A stretch of DNA of 64,000 nucleotides from Sipunculus nudus (lineage: Eukaryota; Annelida; Sipuncula; Golfingiida; Sipunculidae), in the NCBI GenBank assembly GCA_026874595.1, contig CM049313.1, positions 21,283,508 through 21,347,507 on the forward strand, written 5' to 3'. The notes under the pieces are model-generated. The model worked only from the letters and a program-made list of their open reading frames with translations, did not search any database and was not told the DNA's origin. The translations under genes and the position numbers were made by a program. Within the stretch, counting starts at the first letter, position 1, and each line of letters begins with the position of its first letter. Positions 11,890 to 24,440 of this stretch are shown here, one piece after another.

Positions 11890-14800
11890 ACAGACAGACG
11901 AACAAGCAGACAAGGCTGAAAACACAACCTCTATGGCGGAGGCAATGATAGTTGCTTTGAAATTTGAATTAGGACCACAAGCATGCATGTTGCTGAGAAA
12001 ACGGTGCAAAACAAAGTGTGCGTTTGGAACTAGGAGAATTTATTGAATCATGGGTGGTCGGTTTCACTTGTCAAATGCTGGCTTTTTGCTCAAAGGGTTC
12101 CAATTTAGCTTTTCTGTGGCTAATACCAGGTATATAAAACAGTCAGACTTATGTTGCTTCACTCGAGGAAAAGTCATAAAAACGGACACACTTTTCGGCC
12201 AGGCAGAAACCGCTGGAGTGATGTAGGTTACTGGCTTTTATGCCTCGAAGGTATATATGAGGAGAGTGAACCTTTATGAGGGCGTGATGTCCCGCTAACA
12301 AATAGGTATGTGACGATCATATATGTACAACAGAGAAGGTATTTATATGGCTAATATGGCTGAAAATAAAAGTCCATCGCACACTTGTTCTTGGTATTTA
12401 TGTTCATCACACACTTATCTGTGTTAAAGTAAAATGTGATAGTTGGTTCTTAACGTGTCATATGTCTGATAATTATCATACCAATACTAAAATATCATTA
12501 TTTAAAGCTATTTTGCTATTCCCACGTTAGTCGGGACACTTTGCGTGACAGGCCTTAGCATGTACTTCGTTTATATCTGGCTGTATTTGTTTTCAGTTCG
12601 TCTGTTTGTATGTTTGTCTGTGTGTATGTTTATCTATATACAAAGTTTCTTTAAAAGGTTATAGACTGATTTAAATGAAATATTCCTACAGGTGTGCTGT
12701 CCACAAGTGACGGGATATTTACGAGTTTATCATTCAGTTTGGGTATCTTTCACCTGGTAATACATTGCAACTATCAATTGTTGTATGCAAAATTTGGATA
12801 TAGCTGATTATATCATTCAATAATCTGTATAAAAAATCGTTGTTTCAGCTGTATGCGCTCTTTTGTGCATTTTTAAAATACACAAACTCAATGCATATCG
12901 ATGTGATAGAGCTTTTCTGTGGAAATCGTTCAAGACCTAGGCATTAACCCTTTGAGACAAAATATGCTCATTAAACGAGTGTTTGACACAGAAATAAAGG
13001 TACTAATCCTAGCCCTTGAAAAAATTGCAATTCATCAAATCTCGTCAAAAAGGCACGCTTAACATGCTTAGAATGCTGCGTGGATGCCAGGGACATGAAG
13101 GTGTCTCATTCCTCTGTATAGACCAACAAACAGGCGTTGTCTGGAAAATGGAGTGCTTCGAACATTCTTGTGACGTCATAAAGCGGCTGTTTCGCCCTCA
13201 GGCTAGATGTAAGAATGGCAGAATTTGTAATATCATTTTCATTATTTTTGTGAACGCTTCACGAACTACAGATACACTGTCAGTGAAAATGATCCAGACA
13301 ACCTTTAAACATCTGTCATGAGCTAAAAATTCATATTATAACGCAACTTATCGGTAAATCTCTAAATCTCTTGTTCTCAGGAGAAATTATAGAAGCAAGG
13401 AACACGTATTTGATGATCTACATCGGCTAGAAACTATATGGTAATTAGTTGTATTTACCACAGATCCTCAAAGCAATCAGTTAGCTATTATCACTGAGAA
13501 GACTGATACAGGCATTCAACCAGTTTGGTAATGGTCTGTAATACCGCCCTCTCTTCAACTTTTGAATCGAGGGGGCCATGGCTCATTCATGCATTATACA
13601 GATATATATACAAGCAGAGATGTGTATGGAATTCATCTTCTTTCCCCCTTTATTTATAAATATGCATCTAATAAGTTTATGTTAGACGTTCTCCATCTCA
13701 GAAAATATCATTCAGATGCCGTCAATGCAAAGTACCTTCCAATGTAAATAAAAAAAAAATCAGCAATGACCATATAAGTAACTGATACATCAGGTGCACA
13801 TCGGTAACATCATTATATATTTTGTAAACGATTAATTAAGAAAATGTCAGAAGTGTTTTTTCAGTGTCTGTTGACGTCTTAATGGTTCTCTGTATATGTG
13901 TCCACAGCTATATGAACATTAATTACATGAACACCTAGGCTCCTCCTTTCATATAAAACATACCTACGTGTTTGGAAGCACATTAACCAAATGACTTGGC
14001 CTGTATATAACGCAATGCAGTCTACGCCAAATATATCTCTATTATTGTAAGCGCAAACATAAATTTTGTTACAACACTAAACTGAAGTCCATATTTATCA
14101 CAGCTCGTTACGCAGATAGCATTCGATTCATTTTAGGTATTCTTTTACATTTTATTTTACGAGCTATCGCTTAGAAAGGTGACGTATTCCGTGAAAATTT
14201 GTTATCATATGAAGCAAATGATGTGAATGGTAATGAACCATTACGTTTTTCCCCCGCATAGTAAAGATATTTCAAAGGTGGCATCTCTTGTAAGGACAAG
14301 TTGACACACTTGTACAAAGACACGTTCTATAGAGCATGCATGGTGGTGTTAAAGTTTGGGAGTTTACATATGACCGCAAATTTGATGGTTGGAATAATGC
14401 TGTAACCATACTTTTTGCTAGGACCCCTGGCTAAGGTCGTTACCACAAATCTGCTTCCTTCCCATTTTGCTAAATTGTGACCGGTCGCAGGCGGTTGACA
14501 ATTAATTACATAATAAACTTCTGGCGCCCAACATGACATTTCAATATGTTTTTTGCTAACCAAGGGCCATGTAAAGTCTGAAAAACACAGGAAAAGCCTG
14601 AAATACCGGGACGGTTAAGTGTAAAGTCTGATGGAGAGATCATCTTAATTGATATCATGGAGAGCGCTAGACCAGTTCGCTTTTCCAAAACCCTCAGTGT
14701 TTATAAGCTGACATTTTTCAGGGCATTTCGGGAATGGACCAATGAAGAATTGATTAGATTGGTGTGGTCTGGCACATGATCCGGATCTAGGAACGTTATC

Positions 14801-15512
14801 AAGGAATATTAAAAAAAATGTCACTTACGCACGAATGAGCCTGGGAATATTGGCCGAAAAAGTTATTTGATGAGGCTTGCATTCGTTAGAATGCACAATT
14901 CTAGTTTGATATCTGTCTATTAATTAAAATTTAAAAATGAAAAGCAAATTGTCAGCTAAAACGCACGTTCCAGATTGTATATCACCGACACTGGCCTAAA
15001 CTTTAGATTGGGCAGCCACGATGATTAACTGACGAGCAGCGAATCCAGATCCGGGGATGCAATGCGCGTCAGCTTCCCTTTATTGCTGGCGCAGGTTTAA
15101 CAATAGAATTACTGTTTAATCCTGCCACCTTCTTGCTCCAGTGGTAAGTGGTCAATGCTGGTCAGTGCCATCCGATGCCTGGTGTGCAATTCGCTGGCAC
15201 GACATCGTTAACTGCTCCGAGAGGTTGTCGCTTTAGCGGGGGTTTTCTATAAGTAACTCGACCGAGATGAGCTGTAATTAAGTTTATAAGTTGAAAGTTT
15301 GAGTGAAGTAAAGTCAACAAAATCAAGAGAATATATATAAATATATATCAGAATCGCTCTGAAAGGCCACCTAGTTATTAAGTCTACCCCTGAGTTAAGA
15401 TCTGCCAAGCAGATCTGCCAAATGAGCCCCCTGTGAATTAAGACCACTTTTGTCCAGTCCGATGTGTGGTCATTTTGCACAGGTACCACTGGATCAATAT
15501 ATATATATATAA

Positions 15513-15564
<52 letters not shown>

Positions 15565-17170
15565 CCCAAGTGTCATTTGAGGGCTTGCATGCATATACAC
15601 AGGGACATTATGATAATGATAAACTCAACACTGTATTCTTGTATTTCGTGAATACAAGAAAAAGGTCTTTCCCTGTCATTTTTTCACTCGTGTACATGCA
15701 TTAGTCTGGCAAAACAAGTTTAGCTTCTCTGCACTAAAGCAGTCACAAAGCCAAAGTGTATTAAACATACCCACACACTAACAAACCCAACACAATACCA
15801 GCCCACGTTTCCGAAGGTCCCTATAGTCGCACATACAGAATGCGACGTATTGCGTTACGCCCAAATTCTTTATATGTGACCGTGATACTACATGGTGCGG
15901 TGAATTTCATTGCACTTTTTCATGTTTTTAATACAGTACGCGTAGATTTATCGCCTGTATTAATATGAACGCATAAAAAACTACCACACTTCTGGCAACC
16001 TGTACTGATATACCTAGTATACCTGTTGCATGACTTGTTGGTAAACTAATGCGCTGCCATCTGCGGGTCAGTGGTGTTATAATTTGGTATTCTGGAGTTT
16101 TCTTATGTTCACTGAGCGTTATGCTCTTTAGCTCTTTGTGCTAATGTATACATCTGAATATAGAGTTCGTGTGATGATCATCCAAAGTTTCGAACGGTAA
16201 ATATTGTTTAATCATTTTCAATCTACAGTGTATAGAATCAAGCTGTATATTAGTACATGTATTTCATTATGGTCATAACTAATCATAGATGGGACTTGAT
16301 TGTTTTCGGATGCGTGTGTATAATGAGCGAGAGAGAAAGTTCACAATCACCAGTGTAAGGTAGTGCAGACGCATTATCAAACCGTCACTGGTACCAGTCG
16401 ATATGCCTCAGAGTGTTTAATTTATCCTGTTTTAATGTATTTTTATTGATTTCTTGCACACGTAATTGTAAAGTGAAACATACAAACTTTTACAAAAATC
16501 TAGTGGGGTTTGAACAATTAAACTGCCATATATTTTCAGTCTATGCTATATGTATTTAATTAATAGCCGAAACATTATGATAATTCAAACACGGAACCGT
16601 AATATTTAACACACCATGTCTTGATTGTGCAAATGTATAAATATGTGTGTAAAACAAATGTAAATATAAATTTTTGGTAAAACTGATAATGCTTCATAAG
16701 GTGCTTATTCAATGGATGCTGCGGTTTGCAGGGCGGATTAAGAGGGACGGCAGAGGGCGTGTGTTCTTACTTTTCGACCTAAAAACAAGGGTAGATATTT
16801 ACACGCTTCAACCAAACAGCCAGTTTTTGCGTCTCGAATTGTTTTCTTTCTATACATTTCTGCGTGTGAGAGTTACTATAGTTGGCTTTTTGTCCTCGAT
16901 GGTTACAAATTCGCGAAAGCTAAATAATCGCGAAAATGAAACCTTCTTGAAAAGATCCCTCTTCTACACAGATGAACGGTCTTCTTTTTAATATAATCTC
17001 TATGGAATTATATGTATTTTATCCGCCCTACAAGCTTGTACGTTACAAAGTCTAAAGGCAATAGAGTGGTATTATAAATAATAACATATATTTGATGTTA
17101 CCTGTTAATCAAATATACACATTATTACGGAACTTAATAACAACAGATCACGTAATCGTGATCAGCACAA
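11890..17170. other. Intergenic, mostly unrecognised
   Basis: AT-rich with scattered short ORFs (for example plus-strand 13016-13321, 101 codons) that show no recognisable domain or splice context. Contains an (AT)n tract at 15497-15550 and the element candidate at 15350-15494. Confidence 0.5.
15350..15494. mobile_element. Possible pogo/Tigger-like MITE fragment
   Basis: Contains AATTAAGACCACTTTTGTCC and a minus-strand start CAGTGGTACCTG, similar in style to the element at 22429-22605 (AATTAAGACCACC). Terminal repeats are weak, and the 3' side abuts an AT microsatellite. Confidence 0.35.
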
Positions 17171-17174
17171 AATT

Positions 17175-17863
17175 TGTTACGGAGATAAAAAAATCAGATT
17201 CTGTAACAATAGGCAGCGTTAAATGTCAAGGGTAATGAATAAAGAAGTCAGTGGTTTTTTGTTAACAAATAATTATAATTTATTCTTAGAACAATCCTAA
17301 CATTATAATACACTAAATCAGTATAATTACACAGTATAACAGTAAAATGTACAGTACCAGAGTGTCCGGATCCTAGGCTTTGATTTCTTGATACGTCCAC
17401 TGTCACAGCTCAACAAGAGTAAGTTAACATAAATAATCCACGTAAATTGAAATAATCCAAAGGCAAACTGGAGACAGTCCATATCAAATGTGTATAAAAC
17501 CCGTTGAATATCTGACCCCACTGCAATTATCGGAAAAGGTCCCAAAACTGATGAGGAAATAACACTCTTAGTGCTCGCTGGTATTTTCTTTTCTGCCGGT
17601 TCTAAACACAGCCCCTAAATTATGGCTTCTCACCCGAAAATTCTAGAAATAGAAATTCTAAAATAACAATACACACGCACATGAACAGACCTGAAACATC
17701 TAGACTAACGAACGCTGTGTCTCTACGTTTCAGACCCAACACGCGAGCCAGCGCCCATCAAGCGAAGTTCCCATAGCAACGAACCATGCCTGCGCTACAC
17801 GAATTAGAATGTCAACAGACACATGTAACACTCCTGCGCACAATAAAACAGACACCTGTAACA
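17175..17863 (-). mobile_element. Solo LTR, copy 2
   Basis: On the plus strand it runs from TGTTACGGAGAT to CACCTGTAACA, a TG...CA pair with near-inverted ends. It is flanked by AAATT (17170-17174) and ACATT (17864-17868), a probable 5-bp target duplication with one change. It is homologous over most of its length to 1667-2435 in the opposite orientation. No internal retrotransposon coding is adjacent, so it is a solo LTR; the superfamily (Gypsy or BEL type) is not decidable here. Confidence 0.7.
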
Positions 17864-18017
17864 ACATTTAGAAAATATCAACTCCTTCCGATTAACTGCA
17901 TAAAGGGGAGAAGAAATTCTAGTCGTTCATTGGGTCCTCGTCAAATTGTTAAGACTAAGCACGCGCATATTAAACAACCAATGGATATACTACTATATGT
18001 AGGTTACTGTATGGTAA

Positions 18018-18113
18018 AATCGCGAAAATGGATCCCTTGCGAAACAATGAAAAAGTTGAAAAACGCGAAATATACCCCTCGCGATTATGAAGGCAACCAC
18101 AGTATATATTAAA
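18018..18113. mobile_element. MITE-like fragment, second copy
   Basis: Contains TCGCGAAAATGG, ACGCGAAATATACC and TCGCGATTATG and ends ACCACAGTATATA, like 2697-2808. It lies between the LTR at 17863 and the TIR element at 18204. Confidence 0.35.
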
Positions 18114-18203
18114 CATTCCCGGGGCACATGTTTATCTGGGCCAGGGTGTTGAGGCCCCTGTTCTGTATGACTCTATAACCGCTCCTGGTTTGTTAGAAGG
18201 TTA

Positions 18204-18716
18204 GCTACGATTCCTTTTACGCGGTTGCGGTTGCGGATAGAGTCGAACATAATATAATGAAGGAATGATTCCTTTATGCGGCTGCGGTTGCGGTAGTTAT
18301 CCGACCCGTCATCCGAAAAAAAAATTGTCGATTAATGTAGCGACCGATCCGACAAGAAATTTTAAACGGATAGGGTCGGACGAGGAATCCCGCTGAATTG
18401 TAAACGTAACATAGGGTTTTCCCAGGATTATGTCGTGTTTCTCAGTGTATACCAAGAGGAAAAACGTTTTCCGCCTGAAAACATCGATTTAAGTCATTGA
18501 GAATATGGGTAACACTTGTCAGTCATTCACTGGTGTGTGTTCTGCCCAATACATGTATCTGTTTCGATCAAGCGGCTGGTTTCCTATCTTTTACTGACAC
18601 TTAAACAATGCAGGGATACATGTATATATATATATATATTATCCGCAACCTCGACCGCATAAAAGGAAACGGCCTTGCCGCAACCGCGACCGCAACCGCG
18701 TAAAAGGAATCGTAGC
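18204..18716. mobile_element. 513-bp TIR element with nested subterminal repeats
   Basis: The outer 28 bp at 18204-18231 and 18689-18716 are perfect inverted copies, starting GCTACGATTCCTTTTACGCG. A second, degenerate pair lies inside: GATTCCTTTATGCGGCTGCG at about 18268 against the inverted ACCTCGACCGCATAAAAGGA at about 18648. The core of each is a GGTTGC-type repeat. No transposase ORF fits; it is non-autonomous. Target duplication is unclear, so the superfamily is not assigned. Confidence 0.75.
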
Positions 18717-18719
18717 AAT

Positions 18720-19181
18720 AGTTACTGTTATGTTCAGTCGTTATTATGCAAAGAAGGTTCAGAAGCCTGTGGCCTTGTTCCTGGCTGAGCGTTAATGTTG
18801 ACCCCATTTAACAAATGCCCTTTTCATTTACGGAGAAAACATTTTGACCCGAGAACTGGCCCAGTGAAACGTTTACCCCCATGCATCGCCTGACGTAGCT
18901 CATTTCTGGACGAGGTCAGGCAAGGACGTCAATACAGGGGGGTGGGACAGGGGTATATATGAGTGGTAAGGGTAATAATTCTCGCTAATATTCACAGAAT
19001 TTATACATTGGAAGTCTATTAATAATAAAAATTATAGACTTTGGTTCCATTTCTGAGTTTATTATGATTTATTATATATCTAAACATGGTTTAGAACCGA
19101 CATATACTGGAAACATAATACCTTATTTTTTAAAACCTTACACTTAATAATAATATAATATAATTGAAATGTTTCACACAG

Positions 19182-19231
<50 letters not shown>

Positions 19232-20127
19232 CATATATATTATCCTCCCAAACCTGCGAGTCATCCCCCCCCCCCCCCTCCATTCTTGCAGATATATTGA
19301 CGCTACTGAGGTCATGCGACTGCTTCTCCTGTCTTGAGGCCACGAGAGCAATGATTGCGCATGCTTAACATCTTCAATACGTCCGTATTAGATATTAAAG
19401 ACTGTCATGACGTTATTAATGTCCTGTCTGTTCTTTTTTAGGCGTAGCAAGAGGACCACGAAGGACCGAAAAAGTTAGGTTACATGTAAGTACACAGTTG
19501 TTGCCATTGTAACGAGTTGTCACGTGACATATACATGACCTATCTGTCATTCTATATAGATTTTTCTCAAGTTGAAATCGGAGTAAAATAAGAGAAAAAG
19601 TAAAATGATAAAGGTAAAAATCATCAAAGGAATCTTGGGATAATGATAATTTAATGTTTTACACAATCATATATGCATGTAGGAAATCTTATGAATTATC
19701 AAGCGATGGATAAAGCAGGTGTCAAGCGAATGTTTTCCAGAGAAGCACGCAGATATCATTATATACCTGTGTGCTCCTGTGGGATATAGGTTTTAACAGA
19801 GCAAACATCACCCTTACTTGACAAATTGACTACGACACTTGTGCGCTTCCATCACACGGAGAAGAAGTTATATTTAGTTGATGCAGTATATAATAATTAA
19901 CATGTAATTACCTACTGGTCTTCTTGATGACTCAGTATTTCTTTTTATTCATTAATCACCATATTTAAAACACAGCGTATATGACACGGAAATTATAACA
20001 TCAATTATAATAAGCAGAAAGCTTATGTATATTAAATGGGGACTTGATGCACATGACCACTTCAAGGGGCCAAACGGCGTAATCATAAGGCTAAAGCCTA
20101 CTTTATATTCTATAATATTTCATTGTT

Positions 20128-20186
<59 letters not shown>

Positions 20187-22365
20187 CGGAGAAGTCAAAA
20201 CACGTTGTGCTCCAGTTATTTTATTTCGACAGTTATATCGTAATTATCTATTTCATCTGACAGTATGAAAATGTTACAAATAAGGTCAGTATTAAAATAA
20301 AATTAGATTAATAACAATAATTGGTGCAGTTGGAGAGGCTTTTGATTGATGTCCGTGCTCAACACAATTAACATTTGATTGTATTAAACACCTCTGCATG
20401 AAGAGTGTTCTGTTTTATCCAGTACAGAAAATAAATCCTATCAATTGGGAGTGTTCTCACTTCATCTGAACCTTGTAACTACCACCTTATTTATAAACGG
20501 GCACCACTGACAACACAAATGATGTTGTCAGCGATTGACGCAGTGTATCTCTCTGTATCTTTATGTATCTTTCATCTATTCTGTCCTCCTTGTCTGTCTA
20601 CATTCCACTCTTTTCTCATAATCTCTGTCTTCTTTCCTATATGCTCTCTCCCTCTCCCCCCCCTCTCTCTCTCTCCCTCTCTCTCACCCTCTCTCTCACC
20701 CTCTCTCTCTCTCTCACTTTGTCTCTCGGTGCGTATGTGGTGGTGACTGGGGGCGGGGGGGGGGGGGGGGGGGGGGATGACCATAACACCGCAGCCATCA
20801 CTGCACAAACCACAAAACTTCACCTTGCACGACCGCAAGTTCTGCAAAATTAATAAAGACTATATGAATTCATTACCCAAACTCATGCGCATACGCGATA
20901 TATACACCTCTCGTTATGTTCAGACCATGGAGTGAAATGGATGATACTAGTTGTAAAACTTCAAACTTTTAACAAAGCCTTGGAATATATGTTGGGTTCA
21001 CTATAGAGGATATATTCCAGTTCAGAGGCGGATGGGGGGGGGGGCATTTTTCTACCTAAAACTTCTGGAAAATATAAAAATAAGTGCTTTATACCGAAAT
21101 ACGTAGCCGGATTAAGCATATCATAATGAATTTTAACTACTCGAGAATGCGCCATTACAGTCTATTTTTTCCAACTATGTGAGGGGAAACACCTCCCTTA
21201 TCCTCCCCCTCTGCCTCCTCCCCCCACTCCCATTCTCAAATTCTCCAATCGTGTATGCGCCCATGCAGTGTACCGTTCATACGCACATGCCTGTGTGTTT
21301 TATATAGCATACATTACAACATCTGCTCATGTGCGTTCTTTATATGAAAATAGTGGAGCGATTACATCTGAATGTATGCATACCATTCTTGACATACACA
21401 GCGCAATATGATGCATATATGCACGGAGATGCAGATAGACTTGTCTCAATTAGAGCGTGCCCGGTTTCCAGACAGTGTCATATAAAAAAACGTATCGTTC
21501 TGCGGTCGGTGATCGCCACAGTGACACCTGCGCGGTGTCTCGGTGTAACCATACACGCATATATCAACCGCTGTTTCCAGGCAGCCCTATATATCTCCAG
21601 GTATTTAATATAAAGTCTTTTTCGACCCGAAAGTACACTCACAAGACGGAAAAGAGTAAAATTATTTACTGTCCAAGTTAATGTTTCAACCGGTTTAAGT
21701 CTTGCTTCAAAACGTGCTTTGTTTGTTAAAGTAACCTATTTACAAGGTATGTTGTAGATATGTTACATATTGGTTAGAAATTTAGCAACCTCATTTTAAG
21801 TTATAATCTTGCATGCATGTTGCCTGGTATATGTTTCTTTTTTAGATAATTTCTTCAGGAGTTGTTTTATGATTAAAAAAGCTCATAAAGATAGGGTATT
21901 ATGTTTTTATATTTTACAACATGATTTTAATATGAAAATAAATTCCTGTAATATCAGATACATTTTCAGGAAATTCTTTTGCTAAATAGGCGTTGTGTAG
22001 TTGTCTGAATTTAAAGTTTGTAAATTTTCATGGAAAATCCATTTTCGTCCTTGTGTCCTGGTTGTACATTGTAAATATTAATACTGTTAGCGACATCTAG
22101 TGAAAGAATTGGCTAATTTTTTGCAGGTGATATCGATATAAACTTCTGGACGTATTCACTCTCGAATGCTATCTCGTTCACTCCTGTGACAAAACTAACA
22201 AACATACAGTATGTTCCTTTATTATTACCAGCATATAAATACCCTTGTCACCGAGAGAACTGTTATATCTTTACTGTTAAAATATCTGATCATCACGTTC
22301 CGTCATAAGAACATGATCATTATTTATGAATAAAAGTACAGGTACATGATGGCGATAACACGTAG

Positions 22366-22368
<3 letters not shown>
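18720..22368. other. Intergenic with many simple repeats
   Basis: Holds (AT)n at 19185-19227 and 20130-20181, poly-C at 19265-19277, a CT-rich tract at about 20640-20722 and a poly-G run at 20754-20776. ORFs here are simple-repeat shadows. No gene seen. Confidence 0.6.

Positions 22369-22369
<1 letters not shown>

Positions 22370-22430
<61 letters not shown>
22370..22430. repeat. AT dinucleotide microsatellite
   Basis: About 30 AT units running directly into the element that follows. Confidence 0.95.
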
Positions 22431-22433
<3 letters not shown>

Positions 22434-22605
22434 GAACCGGACAATTAAGACCACCTTTGGAACTGACCAAAGTGGTCGTACTTTGGGGTTGGTTGTATTT
22501 GTGAAATTCTAAGTTATCTGTATCATTTATTCCAGACCAGGAAAGGTGGTCGTAATTGTGGGCGTGGTCGCAATTGTGGGGCGGTTGCAGGGCGTGGTTT
22601 CGCTG
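22429..22605. mobile_element. pogo/Tigger-like MITE, truncated left end
   Basis: Left end GTGGAACCGGACAATTAAGA, right end GTGGTTTCGCTG followed by TA. The AGYGRAACC-type termini next to TA resemble the clean element at 60387-60570 and known pogo/Tigger ends. The left TA target is lost in the AT microsatellite, which may have grown from it. Confidence 0.5.
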
Positions 22606-22917
22606 TATATACTTTTTATTGTCTGTGCGCACATTTCAAATAGTTTACAATGGAGTATATGGGTTTAGAAATGAATGTATTATGTTTCCAGTATAATTAA
22701 TTCTAGACCGGGTTTAGTTATACATATAATATTTCAAATATATATAATATTTCATATTAAACTCATTAATGGAACCTTAGTCTATAATTCTCTTTATCAA
22801 TATTTCATTTCCAGTATATAAATATTATTCTCTGAATTGCAGGGGATCATTACATTGATCAAAAAGTGTTTGGGGTTGGGGGGGGGGGGGGGGGAGGGGG
22901 GGGGGGTTATATTGACT

Positions 22918-23095
22918 CCCCTTGAACGTAGCCTGGTCGTTACGGCAGTGTTGGTCCTTGGTTCGAACCCCGCCGGTGCCTTAGTGGCAGAATGGAGGGA
23001 TTGTGATAGTACCTCAGAGACTCGCTCTAATGTCCTAACGAGAGTTTATGACTATGGATTATTCCTAAACTTGTGAATAAAACCTGAAGTCCAGA
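22918..23095 (+). mobile_element. tRNA-derived SINE, second family
   Basis: An A-box-like TAGCCTGGTCGTTACGGC lies at 22929-22946 and a B box GGTTCGAACCC at 22960-22970, followed by an unrelated body ending GAATAAAACCTGAAGTCC. It is preceded by a poly-G tract at 22876-22907. A/B spacing is shorter than in a real tRNA. Confidence 0.5.
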
Positions 23096-23558
23096 AAGCT
23101 CAATAATGATATATAATTATTATCATATTGATACCTTCATCCTCATTCAATAGAGAGTGCTACCAAAAGGCCTTGGACCCATCTCTAAATAAAAGAGGGA
23201 AGGCTCTATTATTATTCAACAAATCAATATATTATCATTTTTTTATATTTAAATTATGCAAAAAAATAAAGACACAACACATTGCATAATTTTAGGTTTA
23301 TTTATAAAATAATTATTATCTGTTACAACTTCTGTACACCATTCACATAAAATCAGGCTCAGCTGTCTTGTGTTGACTGTTTGCGCTTTGAAGGTGACAA
23401 AGAGTTGACGAAACCTGTCAGTTCCCCGTAACTCTACATGGTATCTCGAAGGCATGTGAATTAACGCTGAAAGGGCTCTATATTTATACTTACCGAGGCT
23501 CTAAAACACCTAGATTACGTCAACAGCTAACGAGATGAAAATGTAGTCACGTTAATTA

Positions 23559-24437
23559 AGCCCCCATCACACGAGGAGACATAACGGCGACCATGGCGAC
23601 CTAGCAGATCGGCGTTGATCGCCATGACCATGGGAAAAACCGTCAATGTGTGATGGCTAAGCCGCTGTCAGTAGGCTTGCACTTACAATTTTCGGCCGTT
23701 TTATGCCGTTCCTACCACGTTGTATGGCGCTGCCACTCCGTCGTTTATGATCAAACTGCGTTCCCTTTAAGTCCGCATGAGGTCCCTACTACCCACTGAA
23801 GAGCTCAGTCCACGACAGGGCTGCGATCATGATGATCCCGCAGCAACCAGCCCCCGATCCGTCTGCGATCAAGAAGACGGATCTGCGCGTGTGGGTAGAT
23901 GCTACTGCGCTGCTTCAGACTGGCAGTCGGTGGTTGCCATTGTCCCCGTTGTTGACTAGAGAACATAACATGACCGGTGTAAGAAAGTTTAGTGAAGCCA
24001 CAAATGTTAGCGTGGACAGAAATTACATGCTACAACTGGCCTGTCTGCAAGGTCAACAGATCATGCTGCTCCACGAACAGCTGTCTGTGGCCAAAAGGAG
24101 GCAGCAGGAGCGAAACGGATAGACCGATGCTACCATGTTTACTGGCGATCGACCTGCGCTGTCGAGAAGCTGGTACTGCGCTGCTGGGACACTGAAGGCG
24201 ATCAAATTCCGTTCTGTCTGCGCTTTTAATCAACGGCGACCCCGCGGCGGAAATTTTGTCTATGTTCAAAACTGGTCGCCACTCATGGCGTTCATGGTGA
24301 CCATATGACGACCCAAGGCGACACTATCTCGCTCTAACGAAGCTCATGAAAACTTAAGGCCGCTCTGGCTGCGCTCTACGGCGATCTGGCCCAATTCGGT
24401 GATCGCAGCGACATCGCCTTCTCGTGTGACGGGGGTG
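23559..24437. mobile_element. PIF/Harbinger-like element, 879 bp
   Basis: Ends are CCCCCATCACACGAGGAG at 23561 and the inverted CCCCCGTCACACGAGAAG at 24435 on the opposite strand. The element is flanked by TTA at 23556-23558 and 24438-24440, a 3-bp duplication as expected for PIF/Harbinger. The interior is GC-richer than its surroundings and repeats GGCGACC/GGCGATC words in both orientations. The plus-strand ORF 23829-24122 (97 codons) ends in a Lys/Arg-Gln-rich stretch and may be a relic of the element's protein, but I recognise no domain. Confidence 0.7.
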
Positions 24438-24440
24438 TTA

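Noticed and set aside
13016-13321. 101-codon plus-strand ORF
   Set aside because: No domain, no initiation or splice context; chance ORF is likely.
20563-20853. Ser/Leu/Pro-rich ORFs on both strands
   Set aside because: Driven by the CT tract and the poly-G run, with no domain and no splice context.
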